Assembly (NCBI RefSeq): GCF_013044505.1
Contig: NZ_JABERD010000064.1
Span: forward strand, 1 to 47,289
Origin: Streptomyces sp. S3(2020)
GTDB lineage: Bacteria; Actinomycetota; Actinomycetes; Streptomycetales; Streptomycetaceae
Direction of reading: 5' to 3'
DNA length: 47,289 nt
This document shows positions 24,817 through 33,482 of the stretch, piece by piece (within the stretch, counting starts at the first letter, position 1; each line of letters starts with the position of its first letter). The notes under the pieces were generated by a model. It did not search any database, was not told the origin of the DNA, and was given only the letters and a program-made list of their open reading frames with translations. The translations under genes and the position numbers were made by a program.

Positions 24817-26460
24817 ATGCTGTCGAGAGTCCGAGCCGCCTACGCACGCATCGAGGCCGTGGACCGCCCCGAGATCTGGATCGACCTGCGCCCGCAGGAC
24901 GAGGTCGAGGCGGAGGCACGCGCCCTGGCCGAACGCGTGGCCGCCGGTGAGCGCCTCCCCCTCGCCTGTCGCCTCCTCGCCGTCAAGGGCAACATCGATG
25001 TCGCGGGGCTGCCCACCACGGCGGGCTGTCCGGCGTACGCCTACCACCCCGAGGCCGACGCACCGGTGGTGGCCCGGCTGCGGGCGGCGGGCGCGATCGT
25101 CCTGGGCACCACGAACCTGGACCAGTTCGCGACCGGCCTGGTCGGCACCCGCTCCCCGCACGGCGCGGTACGCGGCGCCCACGACCCGGAGCGCATCAGC
25201 GGCGGCTCCAGCTCCGGCTCGGCGGTGGCGGTGGCCCTCGGCATCGCCGACCTGGCCCTCGGCACCGACACCGCGGGCTCGGGCCGGGTCCCGGCCGCCT
25301 TCAACGGCATCGTCGGCCTCAAGCCCACCCGGGGTCTGGTCCCGACGGCCGGCGTCGTCCCGGCCTGCGCCTCCCTCGACTGCGTGACGGTCTTCGCCCG
25401 CACCCTCCCGGAAGCCGAGCAGGCGCTGTCCCACATGGCGACCGGTGCACAGCCCGCCCTTCCGGGGCGCCCACCGGGGCCCTGGCGGATCGCGGTCCCG
25501 CCGCGGGAGCAGCTCGGCGAGCTGGACGAGGGCTGGGCGCAGGCGTACGAGGCGGCGGTGGAACGGCTCGTCGCGGCGGGTGCGTCGGTTCGCGAGATCG
25601 ACCTCACGCCCTTCACCGAGGCCGCCGCGATGCTGTACGAGGGCGCCTTCGTCGCCGAGCGGTACACCGCGGTGGGGTCCTTTGTCGACAAGTTGACCTC
25701 AGAAGGCGGCACCGGCCTCGACCCCACCGTCGCCGGCATCATCACCCGCGCCCGTGACATCCCGGCCCACCAGCTCTACGCCGACCAGGACCGTCTGGCC
25801 GCCCTGCGCACCCGCGCGGAAACCGAACTCGCCGACGCGGACGCCCTCTTGCTGCCCACCACACCGGGCCACCCCACCCTCGCCGAGGTCGCCGCCGACC
25901 CTCTGGGCGCCAACGCCCGCCTCGGCCGCTTCACCAACTCCACCAACCTCTTCGACCAGGCGGCGATCGCCGTCCCGGCGGGCGAGGCGAACGGCCTCCC
26001 GTTCGGCGTGATGCTGATCGGCCCGGCGCACACGGACGAACGACTCGCCCGGATCGCGGCGCTGCTCCAGCCGGAGACACGGCTGGCCGTGGTCGGCGCC
26101 CACCTGTCGGGCCAGCCCTTGAACCCCCAGCTCCTGGCCCTGGGCGCCCGCCTGGACCGTACGACGACCACGGCCCCGGTCTACCGTCTGCACGCACTCC
26201 GTACAGATCCCCCGAAGCCGGGCCTGGTCCACATCGGCGAGGGCGGCGCGCAGATCGAGGCAGAGGTGTGGCGCCTTCCGGCGGAGGGCCTGGGCCGCCT
26301 GCTGTCCACCCTCCCCCGCCCGATGACCCTTGGCAGCGTGGAGCTGTCGGACGGCATCCAGGTCCCCGGCTTCCTCTGCGAACCGAGCGCGCTGGAGAAC
26401 GCCGAGGACATCACGTCGTACGGAGGCTGGCGGTCATATGTAAGCGCCGAGCAGGCATAA
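24817..26460 (+). CDS. atzF: Allophanate hydrolase (AtzF/DUR1-type)
   Basis: The 547-residue amidase-signature enzyme has the Ser-cisSer-Lys triad visible as Lys57 (LAVKGNID), Ser131 (ISGGSSSGSAVAV) and Ser155 (GTDTAGSGR). A second domain from about residue 440 (PVYRLHALRTDPPKPGLVHI, ending GGWRSYV) is the allophanate-hydrolase C-terminal domain. It splits allophanate to ammonium and CO2, the final nitrogen-releasing step. The ATG at 24817 lies 25 bp after the carboxylase stop with AAAGAGGAA upstream. It is last in the operon, and an interspersed repeat follows. Confidence 0.94.
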   Translation: MLSRVRAAYARIEAVDRPEIWIDLRPQDEVEAEARALAERVAAGERLPLACRLLAVKGNIDVAGLPTTAGCPAYAYHPEADAPVVARLRAAGAIVLGTTNLDQFATGLVGTRSPHGAVRGAHDPERISGGSSSGSAVAVALGIADLALGTDTAGSGRVPAAFNGIVGLKPTRGLVPTAGVVPACASLDCVTVFARTLPEAEQALSHMATGAQPALPGRPPGPWRIAVPPREQLGELDEGWAQAYEAAVERLVAAGASVREIDLTPFTEAAAMLYEGAFVAERYTAVGSFVDKLTSEGGTGLDPTVAGIITRARDIPAHQLYADQDRLAALRTRAETELADADALLLPTTPGHPTLAEVAADPLGANARLGRFTNSTNLFDQAAIAVPAGEANGLPFGVMLIGPAHTDERLARIAALLQPETRLAVVGAHLSGQPLNPQLLALGARLDRTTTTAPVYRLHALRTDPPKPGLVHIGEGGAQIEAEVWRLPAEGLGRLLSTLPRPMTLGSVELSDGIQVPGFLCEPSALENAEDITSYGGWRSYVSAEQA

Positions 26461-26463
26461 CTC

Positions 26464-26510
26464 CCTAGGGGCGCGGGGAACTGCGCGACCAGCCACAGTC
26501 CCCCCGCACC
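26464..26510. repeat. Streptomyces interspersed repeat, copy 2
   Basis: CCTAGGGGCGCGGGGAACTG followed by CGCGACCAGCCACAG and a C-rich tail matches the start of the copy at 13115. It lies between the convergent ends of the allophanate hydrolase and helicase genes. Both copies in the window follow genes of the inferred TetR regulon. Confidence 0.65.
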
Positions 26511-26524
26511 CGCCAACGCATCCG

Positions 26525-29341
26525 TCACCCCACGGACGAGTAGGCCACAACCCCCCGCAGCAACTCGTCAACCGCCTTACGCGCGTTCTTCGCGACCGTG
26601 GACCCCTGCCCACCGGAGACAGGCGCCGCGGCCGAGATCTGCCCCAGCACATCGATCACCTGCTTGCACCACCGCACGAAGTCGCCCGCCGGCATCTCCG
26701 CCTCCCGCAGCACCTCGTCGAGCCCCTTACCGGATGCCCACATGTACGCGGCCCAGGCGAACCCGAGATCCGGCTCCCGCTGACCGACACCCTCGGTCTG
26801 GGTGATCCGGAAGTCCTCCTCCAGGGCATCCAGCCGCCCCCAGATCCGCACCATCTCCCCGAGCGCGGCCTTCGCCTTGCCCGACGGCAGCTTGGGCGCC
26901 ATCGCATCGTCACCGACCCGCGCCTCGTACACCAACGCGGAGACGCACGCCGCGAGTTCGGCGGGAGCGAGCCCCTCCCACACCCCGGCCCGCAGACACT
27001 CGCTGGCCAGCAGATCGAGCTCACCGTAGAGCCGCGCCAGCCGCTTCCCGTGCTCGGTGACCTCGTCACCCCGCAGATAGTCCAGCTCGGTCAGCAGCGC
27101 GACGATCCGGTCGAAGGTCCGTGCGATGGTGTTCGTGCGGCCCTCGATACGCCGCTCCAGCTGCGAGGTGTCCCGCAGCAGCCGGTGGTACCGCTCGGCC
27201 CACCGCGCGTGGTCCTCACGCTCGTCGCACCCATGGCACGCATGGGCCCGGATGGCCGTCCGCAACCGCGCGATCTCCCGGTCGTCCGCGGCCTGCGAGC
27301 GCTTCTTGCGGGCCCGCTCCGGCGGGATGTGCCCCGCCTTGGTGCGCAGGGCGGAGGCGAGGTCCCGGCGTGACTGCGGCGAGCGCGGGTTGAAGGACTT
27401 GGGGATCCGCATCCGCTCCAACGCCTCGACCGGTACGGGGAAGTCCATCGAGGCGAGCCGCTTGACCTGCCGCTCGGCGGTCAGCACCAGCGGGCGCGGC
27501 CCGTCGTGGTGCTCGAACCCGCGATGCCCGTTGGACCGCCCGGCGGGCAGCCCCGGATCCAGCACCAGTGCCAGTCCGGCGTACTTGCCCGTCGGCACAT
27601 GGATGACGTCACCCGGCTTGAGCTTCTCCAGCGCGACGGCCGCCTCGGCCCGCCGCTCGCTGGCACCCTGCCGGGCCAGTTCGGTCTCGCGGTCCTTCAG
27701 CTCCCGCCGCAGGCGCGCGTAGTCCTCGAAGTCACCGAGGTGGCAGGTCATGGACTCCTTGTAGCCCTCAAGACCTTCCTCGTTGCGCTGCACCTGCCGC
27801 GAGATCCCCACGACCGACTTGTCGGCCTGGAACTGCGCGAAGGACGTCTCCAGGAGTTCGCGCGAGCGATGCCTCCCGAACTGGTCGACGAGGTTGACCG
27901 CCATGTTGTACGACGGCTTGAAGCTGGAGCGCAGCGGATACGTGCGCGTGCCCGCGAGGCCCGCGAGATGCTCGGGACTGCTGCCGCGCTGCCACAGCAC
28001 GACGGCATGGCCCTCGACGTCGATACCGCGCCGCCCGGCACGCCCGGTCAACTGCGTGTACTCGCCCGGCGTGATGTCCGCGTGCTGCTCGCCGTTCCAC
28101 TTGACGAGCTTCTCCAACACCACCGACCGCGCGGGCATGTTGATGCCCAGCGCGAGGGTCTCGGTCGCGAACACGGCCTTCACCAGGCCCCGGACGAACA
28201 GTTCCTCGACGACCTCCTTGAACGTCGGCAGCATGCCCGCGTGATGGGCCGCGATTCCGCGCTCCAGGCCCTCCAGCCATTCGTAGTAGCCCAGGACGTG
28301 CAGGTCCTCGGTCGGGATGGCGGCGGTGCGCTCCTCGACGAGCGCGCGCACCCTGCCCCGCGCCTCGTCGTCGTTGAGCCGCAGACCGGCGTACAGGCAC
28401 TGCTGTACGGCGGCCTCGCAGGCGGCCCGGCTGAAGATGAAGGTGATCGCGGGCAGCAGCCCCTCGGCGTCGAGCCGCTCGATGACCTCGGGCCGCCCCG
28501 GGGTCCACACCCGCGACCGCTGTCTGCGGTCTCTCTCCCGGTCGGCCTCGCGCATCGCACGGCCGCGTCTGCGGTCCTGGTACGACGGGCGCTGCGCCTC
28601 CATCCGGGCCAGCCGGGTGAGGTCGGGGTTGACGGCCTTCTTCTGGCCCTCGCCCTCCTCGAACAGGTCGTACATCCGCCGCCCGGCGAGCACGTGCTGG
28701 AACAGCGGCACGGGCCGGTGCTCGGAGACGATCACCTCGGTGTCGCCGCGGACGGTGTCCAGCCAGTCGCCGAACTCCTCGGCGTTGGACACGGTCGCCG
28801 AGAGGGAGACCAGGGTGACCGACTCCGGGAGGTGGATGATCACCTCCTCCCAGACGGCGCCGCGGAAGCGGTCGGAGAGGTAGTGCACCTCGTCCATGAC
28901 CACGTACCCGAGCCCGAGCAGGGTCTGCGAACCCGCGTACAGCATGTTCCGCAGCACCTCGGTGGTCATCACGACCACCGGGGCGTCGGAGTTGACGCTG
29001 TTGTCGCCGGTGAGCAGGCCGACCTTGTCGGCGCCGTAACGACGCGACAGGTCGGCGTACTTCTGGTTCGACAGCGCCTTGATGGGTGTCGTGTAGAAGC
29101 ACTTCTTGCCCTGTTGCAGGGCGAGGTGGACGGCGAACTCGCCCACGATCGTCTTGCCCGAGCCGGTGGGGGCGGCCACCAGCACGCCCTTCCCGGACTC
29201 GAGCGCCTGGCAGGCCTCGATCTGGAAGGGGTCGAGGCCGAAGTCGTACATCTCGCGGAAGTCGGCGAGCGCGGTGGCCTGCTCGGCGGCGCGCACGCGC
29301 GCGGCCGCGTACCGCTCGGCCGGTGAGAGGTCCTCTGTCAT
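26525..29341 (-). CDS. Ski2-like DEVH-box RNA helicase
   Basis: The 938-residue superfamily 2 helicase has motif I APTGSGKT (about residues 57-64), motif II DEVH (about 150-153), motif III SLSATVSN and motif VI around QLTGRAGRRGID. A long insertion/stalk and a C-terminal DSHCT domain (from about 760, ACVSALVYEARVGD) match the Mtr4/Ski2/HelY group. It likely remodels RNA. The ATG at 29341 is chosen over an upstream start because it directly precedes the conserved MTEDLSPAERY. The gene sits downstream of the tat genes, as in many actinobacteria. Confidence 0.92.
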   Translation of the reverse strand: MTEDLSPAERYAAARVRAAEQATALADFREMYDFGLDPFQIEACQALESGKGVLVAAPTGSGKTIVGEFAVHLALQQGKKCFYTTPIKALSNQKYADLSRRYGADKVGLLTGDNSVNSDAPVVVMTTEVLRNMLYAGSQTLLGLGYVVMDEVHYLSDRFRGAVWEEVIIHLPESVTLVSLSATVSNAEEFGDWLDTVRGDTEVIVSEHRPVPLFQHVLAGRRMYDLFEEGEGQKKAVNPDLTRLARMEAQRPSYQDRRRGRAMREADRERDRRQRSRVWTPGRPEVIERLDAEGLLPAITFIFSRAACEAAVQQCLYAGLRLNDDEARGRVRALVEERTAAIPTEDLHVLGYYEWLEGLERGIAAHHAGMLPTFKEVVEELFVRGLVKAVFATETLALGINMPARSVVLEKLVKWNGEQHADITPGEYTQLTGRAGRRGIDVEGHAVVLWQRGSSPEHLAGLAGTRTYPLRSSFKPSYNMAVNLVDQFGRHRSRELLETSFAQFQADKSVVGISRQVQRNEEGLEGYKESMTCHLGDFEDYARLRRELKDRETELARQGASERRAEAAVALEKLKPGDVIHVPTGKYAGLALVLDPGLPAGRSNGHRGFEHHDGPRPLVLTAERQVKRLASMDFPVPVEALERMRIPKSFNPRSPQSRRDLASALRTKAGHIPPERARKKRSQAADDREIARLRTAIRAHACHGCDEREDHARWAERYHRLLRDTSQLERRIEGRTNTIARTFDRIVALLTELDYLRGDEVTEHGKRLARLYGELDLLASECLRAGVWEGLAPAELAACVSALVYEARVGDDAMAPKLPSGKAKAALGEMVRIWGRLDALEEDFRITQTEGVGQREPDLGFAWAAYMWASGKGLDEVLREAEMPAGDFVRWCKQVIDVLGQISAAAPVSGGQGSTVAKNARKAVDELLRGVVAYSSVG

Positions 29342-29426
29342 CGTGCTTTCGAGCGTACCGGGCGCCACTGACAACAGGACGATCATTATCCGGATCCCGT
29401 CTTGTCAAACCCGGGGTCCGTGCACT

Positions 29427-30317
29427 TCAGCGCCCCGCGACGCGCACCGCGCCCGGAACGCAACGCGCGGTCAGCGGCAGCGGCCCGAGCGGCTCCCCGT
29501 CGGCGTAGCCCGTGATCCCCACGGCGCTGATCTCGACCTTCGCCGCCCGGTGCACGGTGACCTTGGCATGGTCGACGTGCGTGCCCCGGTACACGCTCGG
29601 GAACACCTTGAGCAGCGTGGCCCGGGTGCAGTCCCCGACCACGGTGATGTCGAACAGCCCGTCGGTGAGGTCGGCGCCGGGACAGATCCGCATGCCTCCG
29701 CCGTACGACGATCCGTTGCCGATCGCGACGAGAGTCGCGTCGATCTCCCGGACCTCGCCGTCGTCGAGCCTGATCCGGTACGGGAAGGGCTTGAACGCGG
29801 CCAGTTCGGCGACCAACGCCACGTCGTACCTGAAACGGCCCGTGGGCCATCGCATGCGGTTGCCGCGGTCGTTGACGCGGGAGTCGAAGCCGGAGGCGAG
29901 GACGGTGCCGAACCAGCGGCCGTCGGCCTGCCCCAGGTCGATGTCACGCAGGTCGCCGCCCTTGAGGGCCTCGGCGATCCGCCGGCCCGCGGCGGCCGGG
30001 TCGCGCACCGGCTGGCCCAGGGCGCGGGCGAGGTCGTTGCCGGTGCCGACGGCGACCAGGCCGAGCGGGGTGCGGGTACCGGCGACGGCCTGGAGGGCCA
30101 GGCTGGCCATGCCGTCGCCCCCGACGGCGACCAGGGCGCCGGTGCCGTCCGCGACAGCGGCACGCGCGCGCGTGAGGGCGTCCTCGGCGTTCTCCCCGAG
30201 GACCGTACATACGGAGAAACCGGCCGCCCGCAAAGCGGAAGCGGCCGGCTGCGCCGCGTGGGCGCCCCGGCCGCGACCCGCGGTGGGGTTGACGAAGAGG
30301 GTGATCTCGCTGGTCAC
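29427..30317 (-). CDS. Diacylglycerol/lipid kinase family protein
   Basis: The 296-residue DAGK-catalytic protein has the nucleotide-binding VNPTAGRGRG, the VGGDGM motif (a GGDGT variant) and GTGNDLARALGQP. A C-terminal beta domain follows, with VAIGNGSSYGGGMRICPGA. It phosphorylates a lipid such as diacylglycerol or a related substrate at the membrane face. It starts with GTG at 30317, only 31 bp after tatC, so it is probably in the tat operon. Confidence 0.92.
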   Translation of the reverse strand: MTSEITLFVNPTAGRGRGAHAAQPAASALRAAGFSVCTVLGENAEDALTRARAAVADGTGALVAVGGDGMASLALQAVAGTRTPLGLVAVGTGNDLARALGQPVRDPAAAGRRIAEALKGGDLRDIDLGQADGRWFGTVLASGFDSRVNDRGNRMRWPTGRFRYDVALVAELAAFKPFPYRIRLDDGEVREIDATLVAIGNGSSYGGGMRICPGADLTDGLFDITVVGDCTRATLLKVFPSVYRGTHVDHAKVTVHRAAKVEISAVGITGYADGEPLGPLPLTARCVPGAVRVAGR

Positions 30318-30348
30318 GTCACCGACCCTACGAGCGGCTCGTCGATCT

Positions 30349-31317
30349 TCAGGTCACGTCGTCATAACCGTTGACCCGGTCCGGTCCCGACGCCTGCTCG
30401 GGCAGTGCCCGGCTCGCGGAGACCGTCTCGATCTCACCGATGTCCTCGGGGGTGAGGTCCAGGTCGGAGGCCTCGTCGTCATCGGGGCCCTCGGCGTCGC
30501 GACGGCGTCGCCGCTTGTCGTTGACCAGGGAGAACAGCGTCGCGCCGAAGTACAGCACCCAGATGGGGCCGGCCAGCGCCAGCATGCTCAGCGGGTCGGT
30601 GCTCGGCGTCGCGACGGCGGCGAACACGGTGATACCCATGATCATCCCGCGCCACCAGCCGAGCATCCGCTTGCCAGTGATCATCCCGGTGAGGTTGAGG
30701 AAGATCAGCAGCAGGGGCAGCTCGAAGGAGAGACCGAAGACGATCACCATGCGCGTGACGAGCTGGAGCAGATCGTCCAGCGGGAGCTGGTTGTCGATGC
30801 TGCCGCTCGGCGTGAAGTCGATCAGCACCTTCGCCGTGGTGGGGAGCACCGAGTACGCGAAGTAGGCACCGAGGAAGAACAGCGGGGCGCCGGTGAAGAC
30901 GAAGGCATAGGCGTACTTCTTCTCGTGCCGGTGCAGACCCGGGGCGACGAACGCCCAGAGCTGGTACAGCCAGATCGGCGAGGCGACCACGATACCGGCC
31001 ATCAACGAGACCTGGAGAGCCAGGTTGAAGGGCGCGAGCAGACCGTTGATGGTGATCCGGGCGCACTTCTCAGCGGTCTGCTGGTCGGAGGAGGCCGACC
31101 TGGCGAGTTCCGCGAAGCTCTGCTCGCAGCCGATCGAGTCCAGGATCGGCTTCGTCAGGAAGTTGATGATGTCGTTGTAGAAGAAGGCGGCGACGATCGT
31201 CACGACGACGATGGCCAGCAGTGCCTTGGCGAGCCGGTTGCGGAGCTCACGAAGGTGATCCGCAAGGGGCATCCGCCCCTCGGGATCCTTCTCCTCATTG
31301 CGGGCAGACTTCAGCAA
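30349..31317 (-). CDS. tatC: Twin-arginine translocase subunit TatC
   Basis: The 322-residue protein has six membrane helices and the TatC N-terminal motif MPLADHLRELRNRL just before helix 1. The conserved FxxELPLLLIFLNLTG region and the acidic C-terminal tail (EGPDDDEASDLDLTPEDIGE) are present. With TatA it exports folded proteins. The start is TTG at 31317. The ATG 15 codons later (MPLADH) is the alternative. It lies 47 bp after tatA. Confidence 0.95.
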   Translation of the reverse strand: MLKSARNEEKDPEGRMPLADHLRELRNRLAKALLAIVVVTIVAAFFYNDIINFLTKPILDSIGCEQSFAELARSASSDQQTAEKCARITINGLLAPFNLALQVSLMAGIVVASPIWLYQLWAFVAPGLHRHEKKYAYAFVFTGAPLFFLGAYFAYSVLPTTAKVLIDFTPSGSIDNQLPLDDLLQLVTRMVIVFGLSFELPLLLIFLNLTGMITGKRMLGWWRGMIMGITVFAAVATPSTDPLSMLALAGPIWVLYFGATLFSLVNDKRRRRRDAEGPDDDEASDLDLTPEDIGEIETVSASRALPEQASGPDRVNGYDDVT

Positions 31318-31364
31318 CCCACGTTCCCATCTCGTGCGGCGGGCCGGAGGTCACCGGCCCTGCG

Positions 31365-31655
31365 TCAGCGCTTGGTCGTGTCCGTCGGCTCGGTGACCGG
31401 GCGGGAGCTGGTCACATCGCCGGGAGCGGCCTGGATGGTGCGCTGGACCTGGGGCTGCTGGTCGTCCTGGGGCGGGGCGGACGCGGCGGCCGCGTTGTCC
31501 TGGCCCTCGGACTTCATCGCCTTCGCCTCGCTCTTGAGGATGCGAGCGGACTTGCCGAGCGAGCGCGCCATGTCGGGAAGCTTCTTCGCGCCGAACAGCA
31601 GGATGATGACGACGAGGATGAGAATGATCTCGGGGGCGCCGAGCCTTCCGAACAT
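31365..31655 (-). CDS. tatA: Twin-arginine translocase subunit TatA
   Basis: This 96-residue protein has one N-terminal membrane helix (EIILILVVIILLFGAKKLPD) with the TatA FGxKKLP hinge. An amphipathic helix (MARSLGKSARILKSEAKAMK) and a Gln/Pro/Thr-rich tail follow. It forms the translocation pore with TatC, encoded immediately downstream. TatB is not in this window. Confidence 0.95.
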   Translation of the reverse strand: MFGRLGAPEIILILVVIILLFGAKKLPDMARSLGKSARILKSEAKAMKSEGQDNAAAASAPPQDDQQPQVQRTIQAAPGDVTSSRPVTEPTDTTKR

Positions 31656-31694
31656 AAGTCTTTACCTTCTCACCGAGGCGGCTGGAGTGGGGTG

Positions 31695-31714
31695 CTGTCC
31701 GACCGGTCGGACAG
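31695..31714. promoter_or_regulatory. Perfect 20-bp palindrome upstream of tatA
   Basis: CTGTCCGACCGGTCGGACAG is fully self-complementary and lies 40 bp upstream of the tatA start on its coding strand. It could be a regulator site or a stem in the tatA leader. No regulator gene is adjacent. Confidence 0.45.
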
Positions 31715-31916
31715 GTGTCCGAACGATCGTGTTGTCAGCGATCGTAACGCTCAGGGGTGAACGTGAGGCAATCCCCGTGCGTACTCCCGGTCCGCGACCC
31801 GGGCCTCGTTCTCCGGTCCGCGACCAGCAGCGTACCTGCCCGGCACCCCGGGGTGACAGGGCGAAGTGACCCAAAACGCTTCCGGCGCAGGACTCACATC
31901 CTGTGCACAGCAGGAC

Positions 31917-32111
31917 TCACAGCGCGTCCACAGAACGGGCCGTGCTCACGGCGGCCCGCTCCAGATCCTCCGCGGCCCTGCCGATGCGCTGCGCCGAGTC
32001 CGCGACCTGCCGTCCCAGCCGCTGCGCCTCCAGGAAGACCCGCACGGCGAGCACTCCGAGCACGAGAAGACCCAGGAAACCCACAGCGATCGCGAACATC
32101 GACCAGAACAT
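31917..32111 (-). CDS. Small membrane-anchored hypothetical protein
   Basis: The 64-residue protein starts at the ATG at 32111. One N-terminal membrane helix (MFAIAVGFLGLLVLGVLAVRVF) is followed by an amphipathic helical tail (RLGRQVADSAQRIGRAAEDL). It starts 10 bp after the stop of the zinc-ribbon gene and precedes the tatA promoter region. I do not recognise a family. It may be a scaffold at the membrane. The ribosome-binding site is weak. Confidence 0.7.
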   Translation of the reverse strand: MFWSMFAIAVGFLGLLVLGVLAVRVFLEAQRLGRQVADSAQRIGRAAEDLERAAVSTARSVDAL

Positions 32112-32121
32112 GGTGGCGAGC

Positions 32122-32415
32122 CTAGAGGGTGGAGTGCAGCCGCAGGGTGCTGACCCCACCGCCGGTCAGCAGCTCGACGATCCGCTCCCCCGCGGGCTTG
32201 CGGACGGAGGTGTCGCAGTCGGGGCAGGTGAAGGAGTAGAAGGTGGTCTTGCTGGTGGCGCCGACGACCAGCCGCAGGGCCCCGGCGGCGAGCTCGAAAT
32301 GGCCGCGGCAGTCCGGGCAGCCCGCCCGGAACACCATCGGGGAGACGCTCCGCATTCCCGAGAACGCGGACGCCACCGACATCCCCTGCACACCAGACGT
32401 CGCCGACTCGCTCAA
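32122..32415 (-). CDS. Zinc-ribbon hypothetical protein
   Basis: The 97-residue protein has two CPDC knuckles (AGCPDCRGHFELAAGALR and FTCPDCDTSVRKPAGERI), which together make one zinc ribbon. The TTG start overlaps the pafC stop by 4 bp (TTGA). An ATG at 32382 (MSVASAF) is the alternative. The coupling to pafC suggests a role linked to the PafBC regulators or their targets, but no function is established here. Confidence 0.8.
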   Translation of the reverse strand: MSESATSGVQGMSVASAFSGMRSVSPMVFRAGCPDCRGHFELAAGALRLVVGATSKTTFYSFTCPDCDTSVRKPAGERIVELLTGGGVSTLRLHSTL

Positions 32416-33464
32416 AGCCCCTGCTCCTGCCTGTCGTACTGACCGTCGTACTGCCCGTCGCCGTTCGTATGAGTTCGGTGTGAACCCTGCGCCTCGACCC
32501 CGTCGTACGCCGCCAGCGCCTCGCGGGCCGCCAGCCGGGCGCTGTCGGCGAGCTCGGGCGGCGAGACGATCCGGCCGTCGCGGCCGAGCCGCAGCGCCAG
32601 ACGCCGCAGGGACGTCGGGTCGGGGGTGCGCAGGGTAATACGCAGCCCGCCGTCCGCAAGCTCATCCGCACTGTCGTGCGGGTAGTACTCCGCGACCCAG
32701 CGTCCACCCGGGCTCACCTCGACCACGACCTCCGGGTCCTCGGCGGCCGGCTGCACCAGCGCCTGCGAGAGGTCCCGCAGCTCTATCTCGGGCGGCGCGG
32801 ACGGCTCGTCGAGGATCTTGATCTCGGCGACCCGGTCGAGCCGGAAGGTACGGCGTGCCTCAGAGCGGCGGCACCAGGCCTCGACGTAGGTGTGACCGAC
32901 GCTGACCAGGCGGATCGGGTCGATCTCCCGCTCGGTGACCTCATCGCGGGCGGGCGAGTAGTAGCGGATCCACAGCCGCCGCCGCTCGGAGATCGCGCGG
33001 TCGACGTCGGCGAACACCCCGCCCTCGGACTCGAAGGTCACCGACAGCCGGGAACTGGCCCCCGCCTGCTCCCCCGCCGCGGCCTCCACCTTCGCCGTGG
33101 CCCGCAGCAGCGCCTGCCGGTCGCCCTCGCGCAGACCGGGCAGGGTCGAGACGGCCCGGGCGGCGACGAGCAGCGCGGTGGCCTCGTCGGCGGCGAGCCG
33201 CAGCGGCTCGGCGACGTCATCGGGGTTGTGCCACCAGATGCGCTCGCCGTCGGTGTCGATGTCGAGGAGGTCGCCGCCCCGGAAGCTGGTGCCGCACATG
33301 GGCAGCACGTCGAGGTCGGAGACGAGCTCGTCCTCGGTGATCCCGAAGGCACGGGCGACGTCCTCGACCCGGGCGCCGGGCCGCTCCTTCAGATAGGTCA
33401 CCAGCGAGAGCATCCGCCGGGTCTGGTCGATGGCGTTGACGGGCCTGACCGGTTTGCCTGCCAC
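32412..33464 (-). CDS. pafC: WYL-domain transcriptional regulator PafC
   Basis: The 350-residue protein has an N-terminal winged HTH (about 10-65), a WYL domain at about 165-235 (RRRLWIRYYSPARDEVTERE) and a C-terminal WCX domain (about 250-330). The C-terminus carries a short DGQYDGQYDRQ duplication. It follows pafB by 18 bp. PafB and PafC act together as the DNA-damage regulator of mycobacteria and are named for their linkage to pafA. The GTG start at 33464 has GGGGGAG upstream. Confidence 0.93.
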   Translation of the reverse strand: MAGKPVRPVNAIDQTRRMLSLVTYLKERPGARVEDVARAFGITEDELVSDLDVLPMCGTSFRGGDLLDIDTDGERIWWHNPDDVAEPLRLAADEATALLVAARAVSTLPGLREGDRQALLRATAKVEAAAGEQAGASSRLSVTFESEGGVFADVDRAISERRRLWIRYYSPARDEVTEREIDPIRLVSVGHTYVEAWCRRSEARRTFRLDRVAEIKILDEPSAPPEIELRDLSQALVQPAAEDPEVVVEVSPGGRWVAEYYPHDSADELADGGLRITLRTPDPTSLRRLALRLGRDGRIVSPPELADSARLAAREALAAYDGVEAQGSHRTHTNGDGQYDGQYDRQEQGL

Positions 33465-33482
33465 TGTGTTGCTCGCTCCCCC

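Noticed and set aside
29392..29415. Hairpin between the lipid kinase and helicase genes
   Set aside because: The 7-bp stem includes a G-T pair and has no tail. It is too weak to call a terminator.
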